18,305 bases of DNA from Blastococcus sp. CT_GayMR20 (GTDB lineage Bacteria > Actinomycetota > Actinomycetes > Mycobacteriales > Geodermatophilaceae). This document shows positions 6,849 through 14,867 of this stretch, piece by piece. Under the pieces are notes generated by a model. It was not told where the DNA came from. It ran no database searches and worked only from the letters and a program-made list of their open reading frames with translations. The number at the start of each line of letters is the position of its first letter. The first letter of the stretch is position 1. The translations under genes and the position numbers were made by a program. The stretch is from assembly GCF_004570345.1 (NCBI RefSeq), contig NZ_SPQM01000102.1:1-18305 (forward strand). Direction: 5' to 3'.

Positions 6849-7829
6849 ATGAGCGCGATCCGGCAGGCGAACAGCAAGAGCCTGATGCTGTTCTCGGGAC
6901 GGGCCTTCCCGGAGCTGGCCACCGAGATCGCCGGGCACCTCGGCGTGACCCCCACGCCGACGGCGTCCTACGAGTTCGCCAACGGTGAGCTGTTCGTCCG
7001 GTTCGAGGAGTCCGTCCGCGGCTGCGACGCCTTCGTCGTGCAGAGCCACACCGCGCCGATCAACACCTGGCTCATGGAACAGCTGATCATGGTCGACGCG
7101 CTCAAGCGTGCCTCGGCCAAGCGGATCACCGTCGTCGCCCCGTTCTTCCCGTACGCCCGCCAGGACAAGAAGCACCGCGGCCGCGAGCCGATCTCCGCCC
7201 GCCTGGTCGCCGACATGTTCAAGACCGCGGGCGCCGACCGGCTCATGACCGTCGACCTGCACACGGCCCAGATCCAGGGCTTCTTCGACGGCCCCGTCGA
7301 CCACCTCTTCGCCCTCGACCTCCTGGTCGACCACGTCTGCTCCCGATGGGGCGACCGCGACATCACCGTCGTCTCCCCGGACTCCGGCCGCGTCCGCGTG
7401 GCCGAGCGGTGGACCGACAAGCTCGGCGGCGTCCCGCTCGCCTTCATCCACAAGACCCGCGACCCGATGCGGCCCAACGAGGTCAAGGCCAACCGGGTCG
7501 TCGGTGAGGTCGAGGGTCGCGTCTGCATCCTGGTCGACGACATGATCGACACCGGCGGAACGATCGTGAAGGCCGCGGAGACGCTGTTCGACGCCGGGGC
7601 GGCCGACGTCATCGTCACCGCCACCCACGGCGTCCTGTCCGGGCCCGCTGTCGACCGGCTCAAGAACAGCAAGATCAGCGAGGTCATCGTGACGAACACG
7701 CTGCCGATCGAGCCCGAGCGCCACTTCGACAAGCTCACCGTCCTCTCGATCGCGCCGCTGCTGGCCCGCGCGATCAGGGAGGTCTTCGAGGACGGCTCCG
7801 TCACGTCGCTGTTCGACGGAGCCAGCTGA
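6849..7829 (+). CDS. prs: Ribose-phosphate pyrophosphokinase (PRPP synthetase)
   Basis: Prs transfers pyrophosphate from ATP to ribose-5-phosphate. The PRPP made feeds purine, pyrimidine, histidine, tryptophan and NAD synthesis, and in actinobacteria also the decaprenyl-phosphoryl-arabinose route where that pathway exists. The 326-aa protein carries the flexible-loop motif RQDKKHRGREPIS (104-116), the metal/ATP motif DLHTAQ (136-141) and the PRPP-binding loop DDMIDTGGT (230-238). All are intact, as expected for a class I enzyme. ATG 6849 follows glmU by 14 bp with AGGGA about 10 nt upstream, so glmU and prs are very probably cotranscribed. The open frame extends far upstream, but only as a shadow of glmU. 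Confidence 0.97.
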   Translation: MSAIRQANSKSLMLFSGRAFPELATEIAGHLGVTPTPTASYEFANGELFVRFEESVRGCDAFVVQSHTAPINTWLMEQLIMVDALKRASAKRITVVAPFFPYARQDKKHRGREPISARLVADMFKTAGADRLMTVDLHTAQIQGFFDGPVDHLFALDLLVDHVCSRWGDRDITVVSPDSGRVRVAERWTDKLGGVPLAFIHKTRDPMRPNEVKANRVVGEVEGRVCILVDDMIDTGGTIVKAAETLFDAGAADVIVTATHGVLSGPAVDRLKNSKISEVIVTNTLPIEPERHFDKLTVLSIAPLLARAIREVFEDGSVTSLFDGAS

Positions 7830-7845
7830 GGACTCGGGAGAGAAG

Positions 7846-7898
7846 AGTGTGCGCCGCTCGGCAGGAATCGGCCCCGGAACTGCCTGCTGGCGCACACT
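7846..7898 (+). terminator. Stem-loop between prs and rplY
   Basis: AGTGTGCGCC (7846-7855) and GGCGCACACT (7889-7898) form a perfect 10-bp stem. A second pairing, GCAGG (7861-7865) with CCTGC (7883-7887), can extend it inward. It begins 17 bp after the prs stop. It may end the glmU-prs transcript, although no T-run follows, or be part of a regulatory leader of rplY. Confidence 0.45.
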
Positions 7899-7922
7899 GA
7901 ACGAGGTCGGGGCGGAGTCGGG

Positions 7923-7928
7923 TATCCT
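7923..7928 (+). promoter_or_regulatory. Possible -10 element for rplY
   Basis: TATCCT fits TAnnnT and would give a leader of about 135 nt before rplY. No convincing -35 is present at the right distance. The 240-bp gap, unusually long for this compact region, makes a separate promoter plausible. Confidence 0.25.
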
Positions 7929-8069
7929 CCTGTCGTTGCCCGGCGAGGGAGCGCGGTCCTACCGCTTCTCCGTGATCGACGTGCACGCTCCAGGTGGACG
8001 AACCTCCCGGGTGTGCCGCGCTCGCGCGCCGGCTGCAGACCCGATCCGCCTGTTGAGGAGCACACCACC

Positions 8070-8783
8070 GTGGCTGACTTCCGCCTCGAAGCCGAGACCC
8101 GCACCGAGTTCGGCAAGGGCAGCGCCCGTCGCACCCGCCGTGCCGGCCGCATCCCCGCCGTCCTGTACGGGCACGGCCAGGACGTCGTCCACCTGTCGCT
8201 GCCCGCGCGCGAGTTCGCCGCGGCGCTGCGCAACGGCGGCACCAACGCCCTGCTGACCATCGTGCTCGACGGCAAGGAGCAGCTGGCCCTGACCAAGGCC
8301 GTCCAGCGCGACCCGCTGAAGCGCACCCACGAGCACGCCGACCTGCTGCTCGTCCGCCGCGGTGAGAAGACCACCGTCGAGGTCCCGATCGTCGTCGTCG
8401 GCGAGGTCGCTCCGGACACGATCCCGAACCACCAGCTGAGCACCGTGCAGATCGAGGCCGACGCCACGAAGCTGCCCGACAGCATCGAGGTCGACGTCAG
8501 CGACCGCTCCGCCGGCCAGAACATCACCGCCGGCGACCTCGTCCTGCCGCGCGGCGCGACGCTGATCACCGACCCCGAGGCGCTGGTCATCGGCTTCCTC
8601 GGCGCCCCGACGGCGGAGGCGCTGGAGGCCGAGCTGGCCGAGGCCGAGGCCGAGGCCGGAATCGAGCGCGAGGAGTCCGGCGACGCCGCCGAGGGCGCCG
8701 GCGAGGGCGACGTCGTCCCCGAGCCGCAGGACCAGGGCAGCGGCGAGTCGATGGACTCTGCCGAGAAGTCCCAGGACAACTGA
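8070..8783 (+). CDS. rplY: Large-subunit ribosomal protein bL25 (Ctc/TL5 form)
   Basis: The protein binds 5S rRNA in the 50S subunit. The 237-aa form has an N-terminal L25 beta-barrel domain (about 4-95) with the [20 protein letters not shown] segment (16-35), then the C-terminal TL5/Ctc beta domain (about 98-180). After about residue 182 comes a low-complexity tail rich in Glu, Ala and Ser that is probably disordered. GTG 8070 is preceded by GAGGAG at 8055-8060. Ctc-type L25 is a general-stress protein in Bacillus, but nothing here shows the same regulation. A long leader with a hairpin lies upstream, and pth follows after a very strong stem-loop. The prs-rplY-pth order is also found in mycobacteria. 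Confidence 0.96.
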   Translation: MADFRLEAETRTEFGKGSARRTRRAGRIPAVLYGHGQDVVHLSLPAREFAAALRNGGTNALLTIVLDGKEQLALTKAVQRDPLKRTHEHADLLLVRRGEKTTVEVPIVVVGEVAPDTIPNHQLSTVQIEADATKLPDSIEVDVSDRSAGQNITAGDLVLPRGATLITDPEALVIGFLGAPTAEALEAELAEAEAEAGIEREESGDAAEGAGEGDVVPEPQDQGSGESMDSAEKSQDN

Positions 8784-8807
8784 GGCTCTCCTGACCGACA
8801 GCACGAT

Positions 8808-8842
8808 CCGCGAGGGCGCCGGCACCGCCGGCGCCCTCGCGG
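8808..8842 (+). terminator. 16-bp perfect hairpin between rplY and pth
   Basis: Bases 8808-8823 and 8827-8842 are exact reverse complements with a 3-base ACC loop, forming a nearly all-GC stem. It starts 25 bp after the rplY stop and ends two bases before the GTG (8845) usually taken as the pth start. It would serve as a terminator or attenuator for rplY, although no T-run follows. If pth instead starts at CTG 8791, the hairpin lies inside its coding sequence. Confidence 0.55.
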
Positions 8843-8844
8843 CC

Positions 8845-9462
8845 GTGCCCGGACGGCGGGTCGCCGAGCAGCCCGTCTCCGAGGGTCCGTTCCTGGTCGT
8901 CGGACTGGGCAACCCCGGCCCCGGCTACGCCGGGAACCGGCACAACGTGGGGGCGATGGTCCTCGACGAGCTCGCCGCCCGCGCAGGCCTGCGGCTCTCG
9001 CCCGGCAAGGGCGCCCGTGCCCGCGCCCTCGCCGGTGAGGGCCGGCTGGCCGGACGGCGGGTCGTGCTCGCCCGTCCGCTCACCTACATGAACGAGTCGG
9101 GCGGGCCCGTCCGCGGCCTGCTCGACTACCACCACCTCCCCGTCGAGGACCTCGTCGTGGTCCACGACGAACTGGACATCCCGTTCTCCGCCGTCCGCCT
9201 CAAGCGCGGCGGCGGCGAGGGTGGACACAACGGCCTGCGGTCGATCACCCGATCGACCGGCACGAAGGACTACCTCCGGGTGCGCGTCGGCATCGGCCGC
9301 CCGCCCGGGCGCCAGGACGCCGCCGACTACGTCCTCAAGGACTTCTCCGGCGTGGAGCGCAAGGAGCTCGACCTGCTGGTCGCCGAGGCCGCCGACGCCG
9401 TGGAGGCCCTCCTGGCCCGCGGCCTCGAGGCCGCGCAGAACGAGGTCCACGCCCGAACCTGA
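8845..9462 (+). CDS. pth: Peptidyl-tRNA hydrolase
   Basis: Pth releases tRNA from peptidyl-tRNAs that fall off the ribosome, an essential recycling step. In the 205-aa frame counted from GTG 8845, GLGNPG is at 20-25, the catalytic histidine is His33 (NRHN), and the substrate-binding residues are Asn83 (MNESG), Asp108 (HDELD) and Asn129 (GGHNG). All key residues are intact. The start is doubtful. GTG 8845 has no Shine-Dalgarno sequence and sits two bases after a 16-bp hairpin. An in-frame CTG at 8791 has GAGG five bases upstream, overlapping the rplY stop, and would add 18 residues beginning [11 protein letters not shown]. Function is certain; the N-terminus is open. Confidence 0.95.
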   Translation: MPGRRVAEQPVSEGPFLVVGLGNPGPGYAGNRHNVGAMVLDELAARAGLRLSPGKGARARALAGEGRLAGRRVVLARPLTYMNESGGPVRGLLDYHHLPVEDLVVVHDELDIPFSAVRLKRGGGEGGHNGLRSITRSTGTKDYLRVRVGIGRPPGRQDAADYVLKDFSGVERKELDLLVAEAADAVEALLARGLEAAQNEVHART

Positions 9463-9662
9463 CCTGGGGGAACTCTTCTCCTGGAGATCATGGTCACAGA
9501 TTCGCTCCAAATGGGTGAACGGCGACCAGTTGCATTGACGCAAACCTAACTCTCTGTGACTCTCGATCCGGGTCGCGAACGGACCTTCGCGCTTACTTGC
9601 TGGTAACCGGCGAGTTGACCGTGTCCGCATGACTACGGAACGTTACGTCAACGGGGGGAACG
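9463..9662 (+). promoter_or_regulatory. AT-richer upstream region of the sugar transferase
   Basis: This 200-bp gap is about 45% A+T over 9481-9600, well above the flanking genes, as is common for regulated promoters in GC-rich genomes. It has -35-like TTGACG (9535-9540) and TTGACC (9615-9620), but no well-spaced -10 was found for either. GTAAC- and GTTAC-like words occur at 9603-9607 and 9642-9646. A strong ribosome-binding site, GGGGGGAA, lies at 9653-9660. A 14-codon open frame (9629-9673) overlaps the start of the next gene. Confidence 0.45.
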
Positions 9663-11162
9663 ATGCTGGCTGATCACCAGTTGGCAGGAGGCGCGGCGTC
9701 CTTGCTGGCAACGCCCGTCCCGCGAACTGCACCGCGCGCACGCCTCCGTCTCCTCACCCGTCGACACGCCCCCGCCTGGGTGCGCCGGTACTCGATCGCG
9801 CTGCTGGTCGCCGAGACCCTCGCAGCGCTGGCCGCCGGCGGCGCGGCAGTCCTCACCCGCGAGGGCGGGCTCAATCTCTCCAACTCCCTCTTCTGGGGTG
9901 CTGCAGCCATGGTCGTCGCCTGGCCTGCGCTGCTCGTGGCCACCGGCGCCCACACCGAGCGCGTCTTCGGGATGGGCAGCGACGAGTACCGCCGGGTCGG
10001 CCGGGCGGGCCTCCTGCTGCTCGCGTTCGCCGGTTTCGTCTCGTACGCGGCCGCCCTGGATCTGAGCCGGGCACTGGTGGTCGTCGCCGTGCCGGCTCTG
10101 ACGCTGGGCACGATGGTCATCCGCTACGCCGCCCGCATCCACCTGCACCGTCAGCGCGCGATCGGCCGGCACACCAAGCGGGTCGTCGTCGTCGGTCGCG
10201 GCGGGGCCGTCCTCGAACTGGTCCAGCGGCTGCGCCGGGAGAAGTACGCCGGGTTCGACGTGATCGCGGCCTGCGTGACCCCCGAGGACCGCACGAGGGT
10301 GGCCGACCTCGCCGGCGTCCCCGTCGGCGGTCTGGACGACGTGGTCAACACCGCGGCCCGGCTCCACGCCGACACCATCGCCGTGACCTCGGCCAGCGAG
10401 ACGGCCGCCCAGTACCTGCGCCAGCTCTCCTGGCAGCTGGAGGGGACGGGCATCGAGCTGCTCGTCGCGCCCGGTCTGATGGAGGTCGCGGGCCCGCGTC
10501 TGCACATCCGGCCGTTCGAGGGCCTGCCCCTGCTCTCGGTCGAGCAGCCCCGCTTCGAGGGCTGGACCCGCCTCGTCAAGGGTGCCGTCGACCGTGGGCT
10601 GGCCGTCGCGGCGATCCTGCTGCTCGCTCCGGTCCTGGCGTGCATCGCCGTCGCGGTGCGCGTGACGAGCACCGGTCCGGTGCTGTTCCGCCAGGAGCGC
10701 GTCGGCGTCAACGGCCAGACCTTCACCATGCTGAAGTTCCGGAGCATGGTGGTGGACGCCGACGTCCGGCTGGAGGCACTGCAGGCGAGCAACATCTCCG
10801 ACGGCCTGCTCTTCAAGATGCGGGACGACCCGCGGGTCACCTCGGTGGGCAAGTGGCTGCGTCGGCTGTCCCTCGACGAGCTCCCCCAGCTGTTCAACGT
10901 GCTGGCCGGGACCATGTCCCTGGTGGGTCCGCGGCCGCCCCTGCCCAACGAGGTGGCCAACTACGACTCGCAGGTCCGCCGCCGCCTCCTGGTCAAGCCT
11001 GGCCTCACCGGCCTGTGGCAGATCTCCGGCCGCAGCGACCTCCCGTGGGAGGAGGCAGTCCGGCTGGACCTCCGCTATGTCGAGAACTGGTCCCTGACGC
11101 TGGACCTGCTCATCCTGTGGAAGACCTGTCGTGCGGTCCTGAGTTCCTCGGGCGCCTACTGA
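9663..11162 (+). CDS. Polyprenyl-phosphate hexose-1-phosphate transferase (WbaP/CpsE type)
   Basis: This 499-aa membrane enzyme should start an exopolysaccharide or glycan repeat unit by moving a sugar-1-phosphate from a nucleotide sugar to a polyprenyl phosphate. The N-terminal half has about four membrane segments (near 43-63, 76-95, 114-133 and 138-155), then a Rossmann-like soluble domain beginning RVVVVGRGG (173-181). Residues 301-499 form the bacterial sugar-transferase domain: a re-entrant hydrophobic helix (about 313-334), GPVLFRQERVG (338-348), MLKFRSM (356-362), DELPQLFNVLAGTMSLVGPRP (405-425) and KPGLTGLWQISGR (445-457). It is a full-length long-form enzyme. ATG 9663 has a strong GGGGGGAA site. 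It stands alone between pth and mfd, without the glycosyltransferases, flippase or polymerase that normally accompany it, so its product is unknown. Confidence 0.93.
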   Translation: MLADHQLAGGAASLLATPVPRTAPRARLRLLTRRHAPAWVRRYSIALLVAETLAALAAGGAAVLTREGGLNLSNSLFWGAAAMVVAWPALLVATGAHTERVFGMGSDEYRRVGRAGLLLLAFAGFVSYAAALDLSRALVVVAVPALTLGTMVIRYAARIHLHRQRAIGRHTKRVVVVGRGGAVLELVQRLRREKYAGFDVIAACVTPEDRTRVADLAGVPVGGLDDVVNTAARLHADTIAVTSASETAAQYLRQLSWQLEGTGIELLVAPGLMEVAGPRLHIRPFEGLPLLSVEQPRFEGWTRLVKGAVDRGLAVAAILLLAPVLACIAVAVRVTSTGPVLFRQERVGVNGQTFTMLKFRSMVVDADVRLEALQASNISDGLLFKMRDDPRVTSVGKWLRRLSLDELPQLFNVLAGTMSLVGPRPPLPNEVANYDSQVRRRLLVKPGLTGLWQISGRSDLPWEEAVRLDLRYVENWSLTLDLLILWKTCRAVLSSSGAY

Positions 11163-11180
11163 GCGCGTGAGCACGACGGC

Positions 11181-11219
11181 GGGGCCGGACTACCAGGGCT
11201 AACCTGGCAGTCCGGCCCC
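11181..11219 (+). terminator. Strong intrinsic-type terminator after the sugar transferase
   Basis: GGGGCCGGACT (11181-11191) pairs perfectly with AGTCCGGCCCC (11209-11219). After one A/C mismatch, CCAGG (11193-11197) pairs with CCTGG (11203-11207) around a GCTAA loop. The whole stem is 16 pairs. It starts 19 bp after the stop codon and ends well before mfd. Only a weak T content follows, which is normal for actinobacterial terminators. Confidence 0.85.
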
Positions 11220-11272
11220 TGTCGCATTCCGCGGCACGCGTGCGGCCTCGGCGATCCTCAGGAGAATCAAGC

Positions 11273-14200
11273 GTGACCTTGCGCGGCGTGCTCGACGTCG
11301 TCCTCACCGATCCCGGCATGGCGCGCGTCGTCGCCGCGGCCGGCCACGCCTCCCTCGCCGTCACCGCGCCGCCGCCCGTGCAGCCGCTGGTGGCTGCAGC
11401 CCTCGCGGCTGGCAAGCCGGGCGCCGGGGTGCCGGTCCTCGTCGTCACGGCCGGCGAGCGCGACGCCGACCAGGTCGCCGACCTGCTCCGGTGCTTCGTC
11501 CCCGGCCGCCGGGTGGAGACCTTCCCCGCATGGGAGACGTTGCCGCACGAGCGGCTCAGCCCCCGCGCGGACACCGTCGGCCGCCGGCTGGCCGTGCTGC
11601 GCGACCTGACCCATCCCGGGGAGAACGGCACGATCGACGTGCTGGTCGCCCCGGTCCGCAGCGTGCTCCAGCCGCTGGCCCCCGGCCTGGGCGATCTGGT
11701 GCCGGTCGAGCTGCGCCCGGGGGCCGAGGCCGACCTCGAGGACGTCGCCCGGGCCCTCGTCGATGCGGCCTACACGCGGGTCGAACTCGTGGAGAAGCGC
11801 GGGGAGTTCGCCGTCCGCGGCGGTCTGCTCGACGTCTTCCCGCCCACCGAGCCGCACCCCGTGCGCGTGGAGTTCTGGGGCGACGAGGTCGACGAGCTGC
11901 GCTACTTCTCCGCCGCCGACCAGCGGTCGCTCGACGAGCGGCCCGAGCGCCTGTGGGCCCCGCCCTGCCGCGAGCTGCTGCTGTCGGAAGAGGTGCGCGC
12001 GCGGGCCACCGCGCTGGCCACCGAGCACCCCGAGCTCGCCGAGATCCTCGGCAAGCTCGCCGAGGGCATCGCCGTGGAGGGCATGGAGTCGCTCATCCCG
12101 GTCCTGGTGCCGGGGGACATGCAGCTGCTGACCGACCTGGTCGCCCGTGGGACGCATGTCCTGGTCTGCGATCCGGAGCGGGTGCGCAGCCGGGCCGCCG
12201 ACCTGGTGCGCACCGCCGAGGAGTTCCTCGCCGCGTCCTGGTCGACGGCCGCCGAGGCGGGGCAGGCGCCGATCGACCTCGGGGCGTCGTCCTTCAAGGA
12301 CCTCGCGGAGGTGGAGACGACCGCCCGCATCCGCGGCCTGCCGTGGTGGACCACGGGGCCGTTCACCCTGGCCGCCGAGGACGACGACGAGCACGTCACC
12401 CTCGACGCCACCGTCGTCGATCGCTTCTCCGGCGACGTGCCGAAGGCCGTCGAGCAGGTGCGCGCCTGGACCCGCGACGACTGGCGGGTCGTCGTCACCT
12501 TCGCCGGCCCGGGACCCGCGCAGCGCGCGGCCGACCAGTTCGCGGAGGCCGACCTCGGCGTCCGGCTGGTGCCCGACCTCGCCGGGCCGCCCGAGGCCGG
12601 GCTGGCGCACGTCACCCAGGGCAACCTCGAGTCCGGGTTCGCCTTCCCCGGGATCGGCCTGGCCCTGCTCACCGAGCACGACCTCACCGGCCAGCGCGGT
12701 ACCAACATGCGCGACGCGGCGAAGATGCCCGCCCGCCGGCGCAACGCCGTCGACCTGGTGCAGCTGCAGCCCGGCGACCTCGTCGTCCACGAGCAGCACG
12801 GCATCGGCCGCTACATCGAGATGATCAGCCGCACGATCAACGGCGGGCAGCGCGACTACCTGATCGTCGAGTACGCCCCGTCGCGGCGGAACCAGCCGCC
12901 GGACCGGCTCTTCGTGCCGACCGACTCCCTCGACCAGCTCACCCGCTACGTCGGCGGGGAGGCGCCCGCGCTCTCCAAGCTGGGCGGCGCCGACTGGAAG
13001 AACACGAAGAACAAGGCCCGCAAGGCGGTCAAGCAGATCGCCGCCGAACTCATCCGGCTCTACTCGGCGCGGATGGCGACCAAGGGTCACGCCTTCGGCC
13101 CCGACACGGTCTGGCAGCGCGAGCTCGAGGACGCCTTCCCGTTCCAGGAGACCCCCGACCAGCTCGGGGCCATCGACGAGGTCAAGGCCGACATGATGCA
13201 GCCGGTGCCGATGGACCGGATCATCTGCGGCGACGTCGGCTACGGGAAGACCGAGATCGCCGTCCGGGCGGCGTTCAAGGCGGTGCAGGACGGCAAGCAG
13301 GTCGCCGTCCTGGTGCCGACGACGCTGCTGGCCAACCAGCACTTCAAGACGTTCTCCGAGCGGTTCGCCCAGTTCCCGGTGACCGTCGCAGTGCTGTCGC
13401 GGTTCCAGTCCAAGGCCGAGAGCGACGAGATCATCCGCAAGCTGGGCGCCGGGGAGATCGACGTCCTCGTCGGCACCCACCGGCTGCTGCAGCCGACCAC
13501 CCGATTCAAGGACCTCGGGCTGGTCATCGTCGACGAGGAGCAGCGCTTCGGCGTCGAGCACAAGGAGTACCTGAAGACCATGCGGACGGCGGTCGACGTG
13601 CTCTCGATGTCGGCCACCCCGATCCCGCGCACCCTGGAGATGTCGCTGACCGGTATCCGGGAGATGTCGACGATCCTCACCCCGCCCGAGGAGCGGCATC
13701 CGGTGCTGACCTACGTCGGCGCGTGGGACGACAAGCAGATGGCCGCGGCGATCCGCCGCGAGCTGCTGCGCGACGGCCAGGTCTTCGTGATCCACAACCG
13801 GGTGCAGTCGATCGACAAGGCGGCGGCGAAGATCCGCAACCTCGTGCCCGAGGCCCGCGTCGCCGTCGGCCACGGCCAGATGAAGGAGCACGAGCTCGAA
13901 CGGATCATGGTCGGCTTCTGGGAGAAGGAGTACGACGTCCTGGTCGCCACGACGATCGTCGAGTCCGGCCTGGACATCCCCAACGCCAACACCCTGGTCG
14001 TCGACCGGGCCGACACCTTCGGCCTGTCGCAGCTGCACCAGATCCGCGGGCGCGTGGGCCGCGGCCGCGAGCGCGCCTACGCCTACTTCACCTACGACCC
14101 GACCCGGCCGCTGACCGAGACCTCGGTCGACCGGCTGACCACCATCGCGCACAACACCGATCTGGGTGCCGGCATGGCCGTGGCGATGAAGGACCTGGAG

Positions 14201-14815
14201 ATCCGCGGCTCGGGCAACCTTCTCGGCGGCGAGCAGTCCGGGCACATCGCCGGGGTCGGCTTCGACCTCTACGTCCGGCTCGTCGGCGAGGCCGTGACCG
14301 ACTACCGCGCCCAGGTCAGCGGGGAGTCCGCGCCGGTCGAGCCGCTCGAGGTCCGGGTCGACCTGCCGGTGGACGCCCACCTCCCGCACGACTACGTGCC
14401 CGGCGAGCGGCTGCGGATGGAGGCCTACCGCAAGGTCGCCTCCGTGCAGAGCGACGAGCAGGCGCAGGCGGTCCTCGACGAGCTCACCGACCGCTACGGC
14501 GCCCCGCCGGCGCCGGTGCTCAACCTGCTGGCCGTCGCCCGCTTCCGGACGGCGATGCGCGCGCTGGGGATCACCGAGGTGTCGCTGCAGGGCCGGGCGA
14601 TCCGGATCAGCCCCGTGCCGCTGCGCGAGTCGCAGCAGATGCGGCTGGCGCGGCTGGCCGACGGGGCGTCCTACAAGGCGGCGGTCGAGACGATCTCGCT
14701 CAAGGTGCCGGTCGGACCCGACCGCCGGACGCCGCTCCGGGACGTCGCGCTGCTGGAGAACCTGCACTCGGTGCTCACGGCCGTCCTCGAGCAACCTGTC
14801 GCCGCCGCCTCATGA
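11273..14815 (+). CDS. mfd: Transcription-repair coupling factor Mfd
   Basis: Mfd removes RNA polymerase stalled at DNA damage and recruits UvrA to start nucleotide excision repair. The 1180-aa protein is within the family range (E. coli 1148, M. tuberculosis 1234). Order: a UvrB-like N-terminal module, including EKRGEFAVRGGLLDVFP near 174; the CarD-like RNA-polymerase interaction domain starting LQPGDLVVHEQHGIGRY (498-514); then the RecG-like translocase with Walker A GDVGYGKT (653-660), Walker B DEEQ (754-757), SATPIPRTL (780-788) and motif VI around GRVGRGRERA (926-935); and a C-terminal regulatory domain after about 1030. GTG 11273 has AGGAGA at 11260-11265, 7 bases upstream. A strong terminator separates it from the gene before. 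Confidence 0.97.
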   Translation: MTLRGVLDVVLTDPGMARVVAAAGHASLAVTAPPPVQPLVAAALAAGKPGAGVPVLVVTAGERDADQVADLLRCFVPGRRVETFPAWETLPHERLSPRADTVGRRLAVLRDLTHPGENGTIDVLVAPVRSVLQPLAPGLGDLVPVELRPGAEADLEDVARALVDAAYTRVELVEKRGEFAVRGGLLDVFPPTEPHPVRVEFWGDEVDELRYFSAADQRSLDERPERLWAPPCRELLLSEEVRARATALATEHPELAEILGKLAEGIAVEGMESLIPVLVPGDMQLLTDLVARGTHVLVCDPERVRSRAADLVRTAEEFLAASWSTAAEAGQAPIDLGASSFKDLAEVETTARIRGLPWWTTGPFTLAAEDDDEHVTLDATVVDRFSGDVPKAVEQVRAWTRDDWRVVVTFAGPGPAQRAADQFAEADLGVRLVPDLAGPPEAGLAHVTQGNLESGFAFPGIGLALLTEHDLTGQRGTNMRDAAKMPARRRNAVDLVQLQPGDLVVHEQHGIGRYIEMISRTINGGQRDYLIVEYAPSRRNQPPDRLFVPTDSLDQLTRYVGGEAPALSKLGGADWKNTKNKARKAVKQIAAELIRLYSARMATKGHAFGPDTVWQRELEDAFPFQETPDQLGAIDEVKADMMQPVPMDRIICGDVGYGKTEIAVRAAFKAVQDGKQVAVLVPTTLLANQHFKTFSERFAQFPVTVAVLSRFQSKAESDEIIRKLGAGEIDVLVGTHRLLQPTTRFKDLGLVIVDEEQRFGVEHKEYLKTMRTAVDVLSMSATPIPRTLEMSLTGIREMSTILTPPEERHPVLTYVGAWDDKQMAAAIRRELLRDGQVFVIHNRVQSIDKAAAKIRNLVPEARVAVGHGQMKEHELERIMVGFWEKEYDVLVATTIVESGLDIPNANTLVVDRADTFGLSQLHQIRGRVGRGRERAYAYFTYDPTRPLTETSVDRLTTIAHNTDLGAGMAVAMKDLEIRGSGNLLGGEQSGHIAGVGFDLYVRLVGEAVTDYRAQVSGESAPVEPLEVRVDLPVDAHLPHDYVPGERLRMEAYRKVASVQSDEQAQAVLDELTDRYGAPPAPVLNLLAVARFRTAMRALGITEVSLQGRAIRISPVPLRESQQMRLARLADGASYKAAVETISLKVPVGPDRRTPLRDVALLENLHSVLTAVLEQPVAAAS

Positions 14816-14855
14816 GGAACGGGCCGCCCTGCGCTCCGGGTCACAGCGGGTGTGG

Positions 14856-14861
14856 GATTCT
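14856..14861 (+). promoter_or_regulatory. Possible leaderless -10 before the SurA-like gene
   Basis: GATTCT fits nAnnnT and ends exactly six bases before GTG 14868, placing the transcript start at the start codon. No Shine-Dalgarno sequence is visible. The same spacing recurs before mazG and eno. Confidence 0.4.
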
Positions 14862-14867
14862 CCGGGC

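Noticed and set aside
8013..8069. Upstream extension of the rplY frame to 8013
   Set aside because: The extension lacks L25 similarity, and GTG 8070 has a clear GAGGAG site and a normal L25 N-terminus.
9535..9563. TTGACG ... GACTCT as promoter of the sugar transferase
   Set aside because: The spacing of 17 bp is right, but the -10 lacks most consensus bases; kept only as a note in the upstream-region entry.
11267..14794. 1175-codon minus-strand open frame opposite mfd
   Set aside because: Antisense frames this long arise from GC-biased third codon positions. The composition is biased and no motif is visible, while the plus strand encodes a full Mfd.
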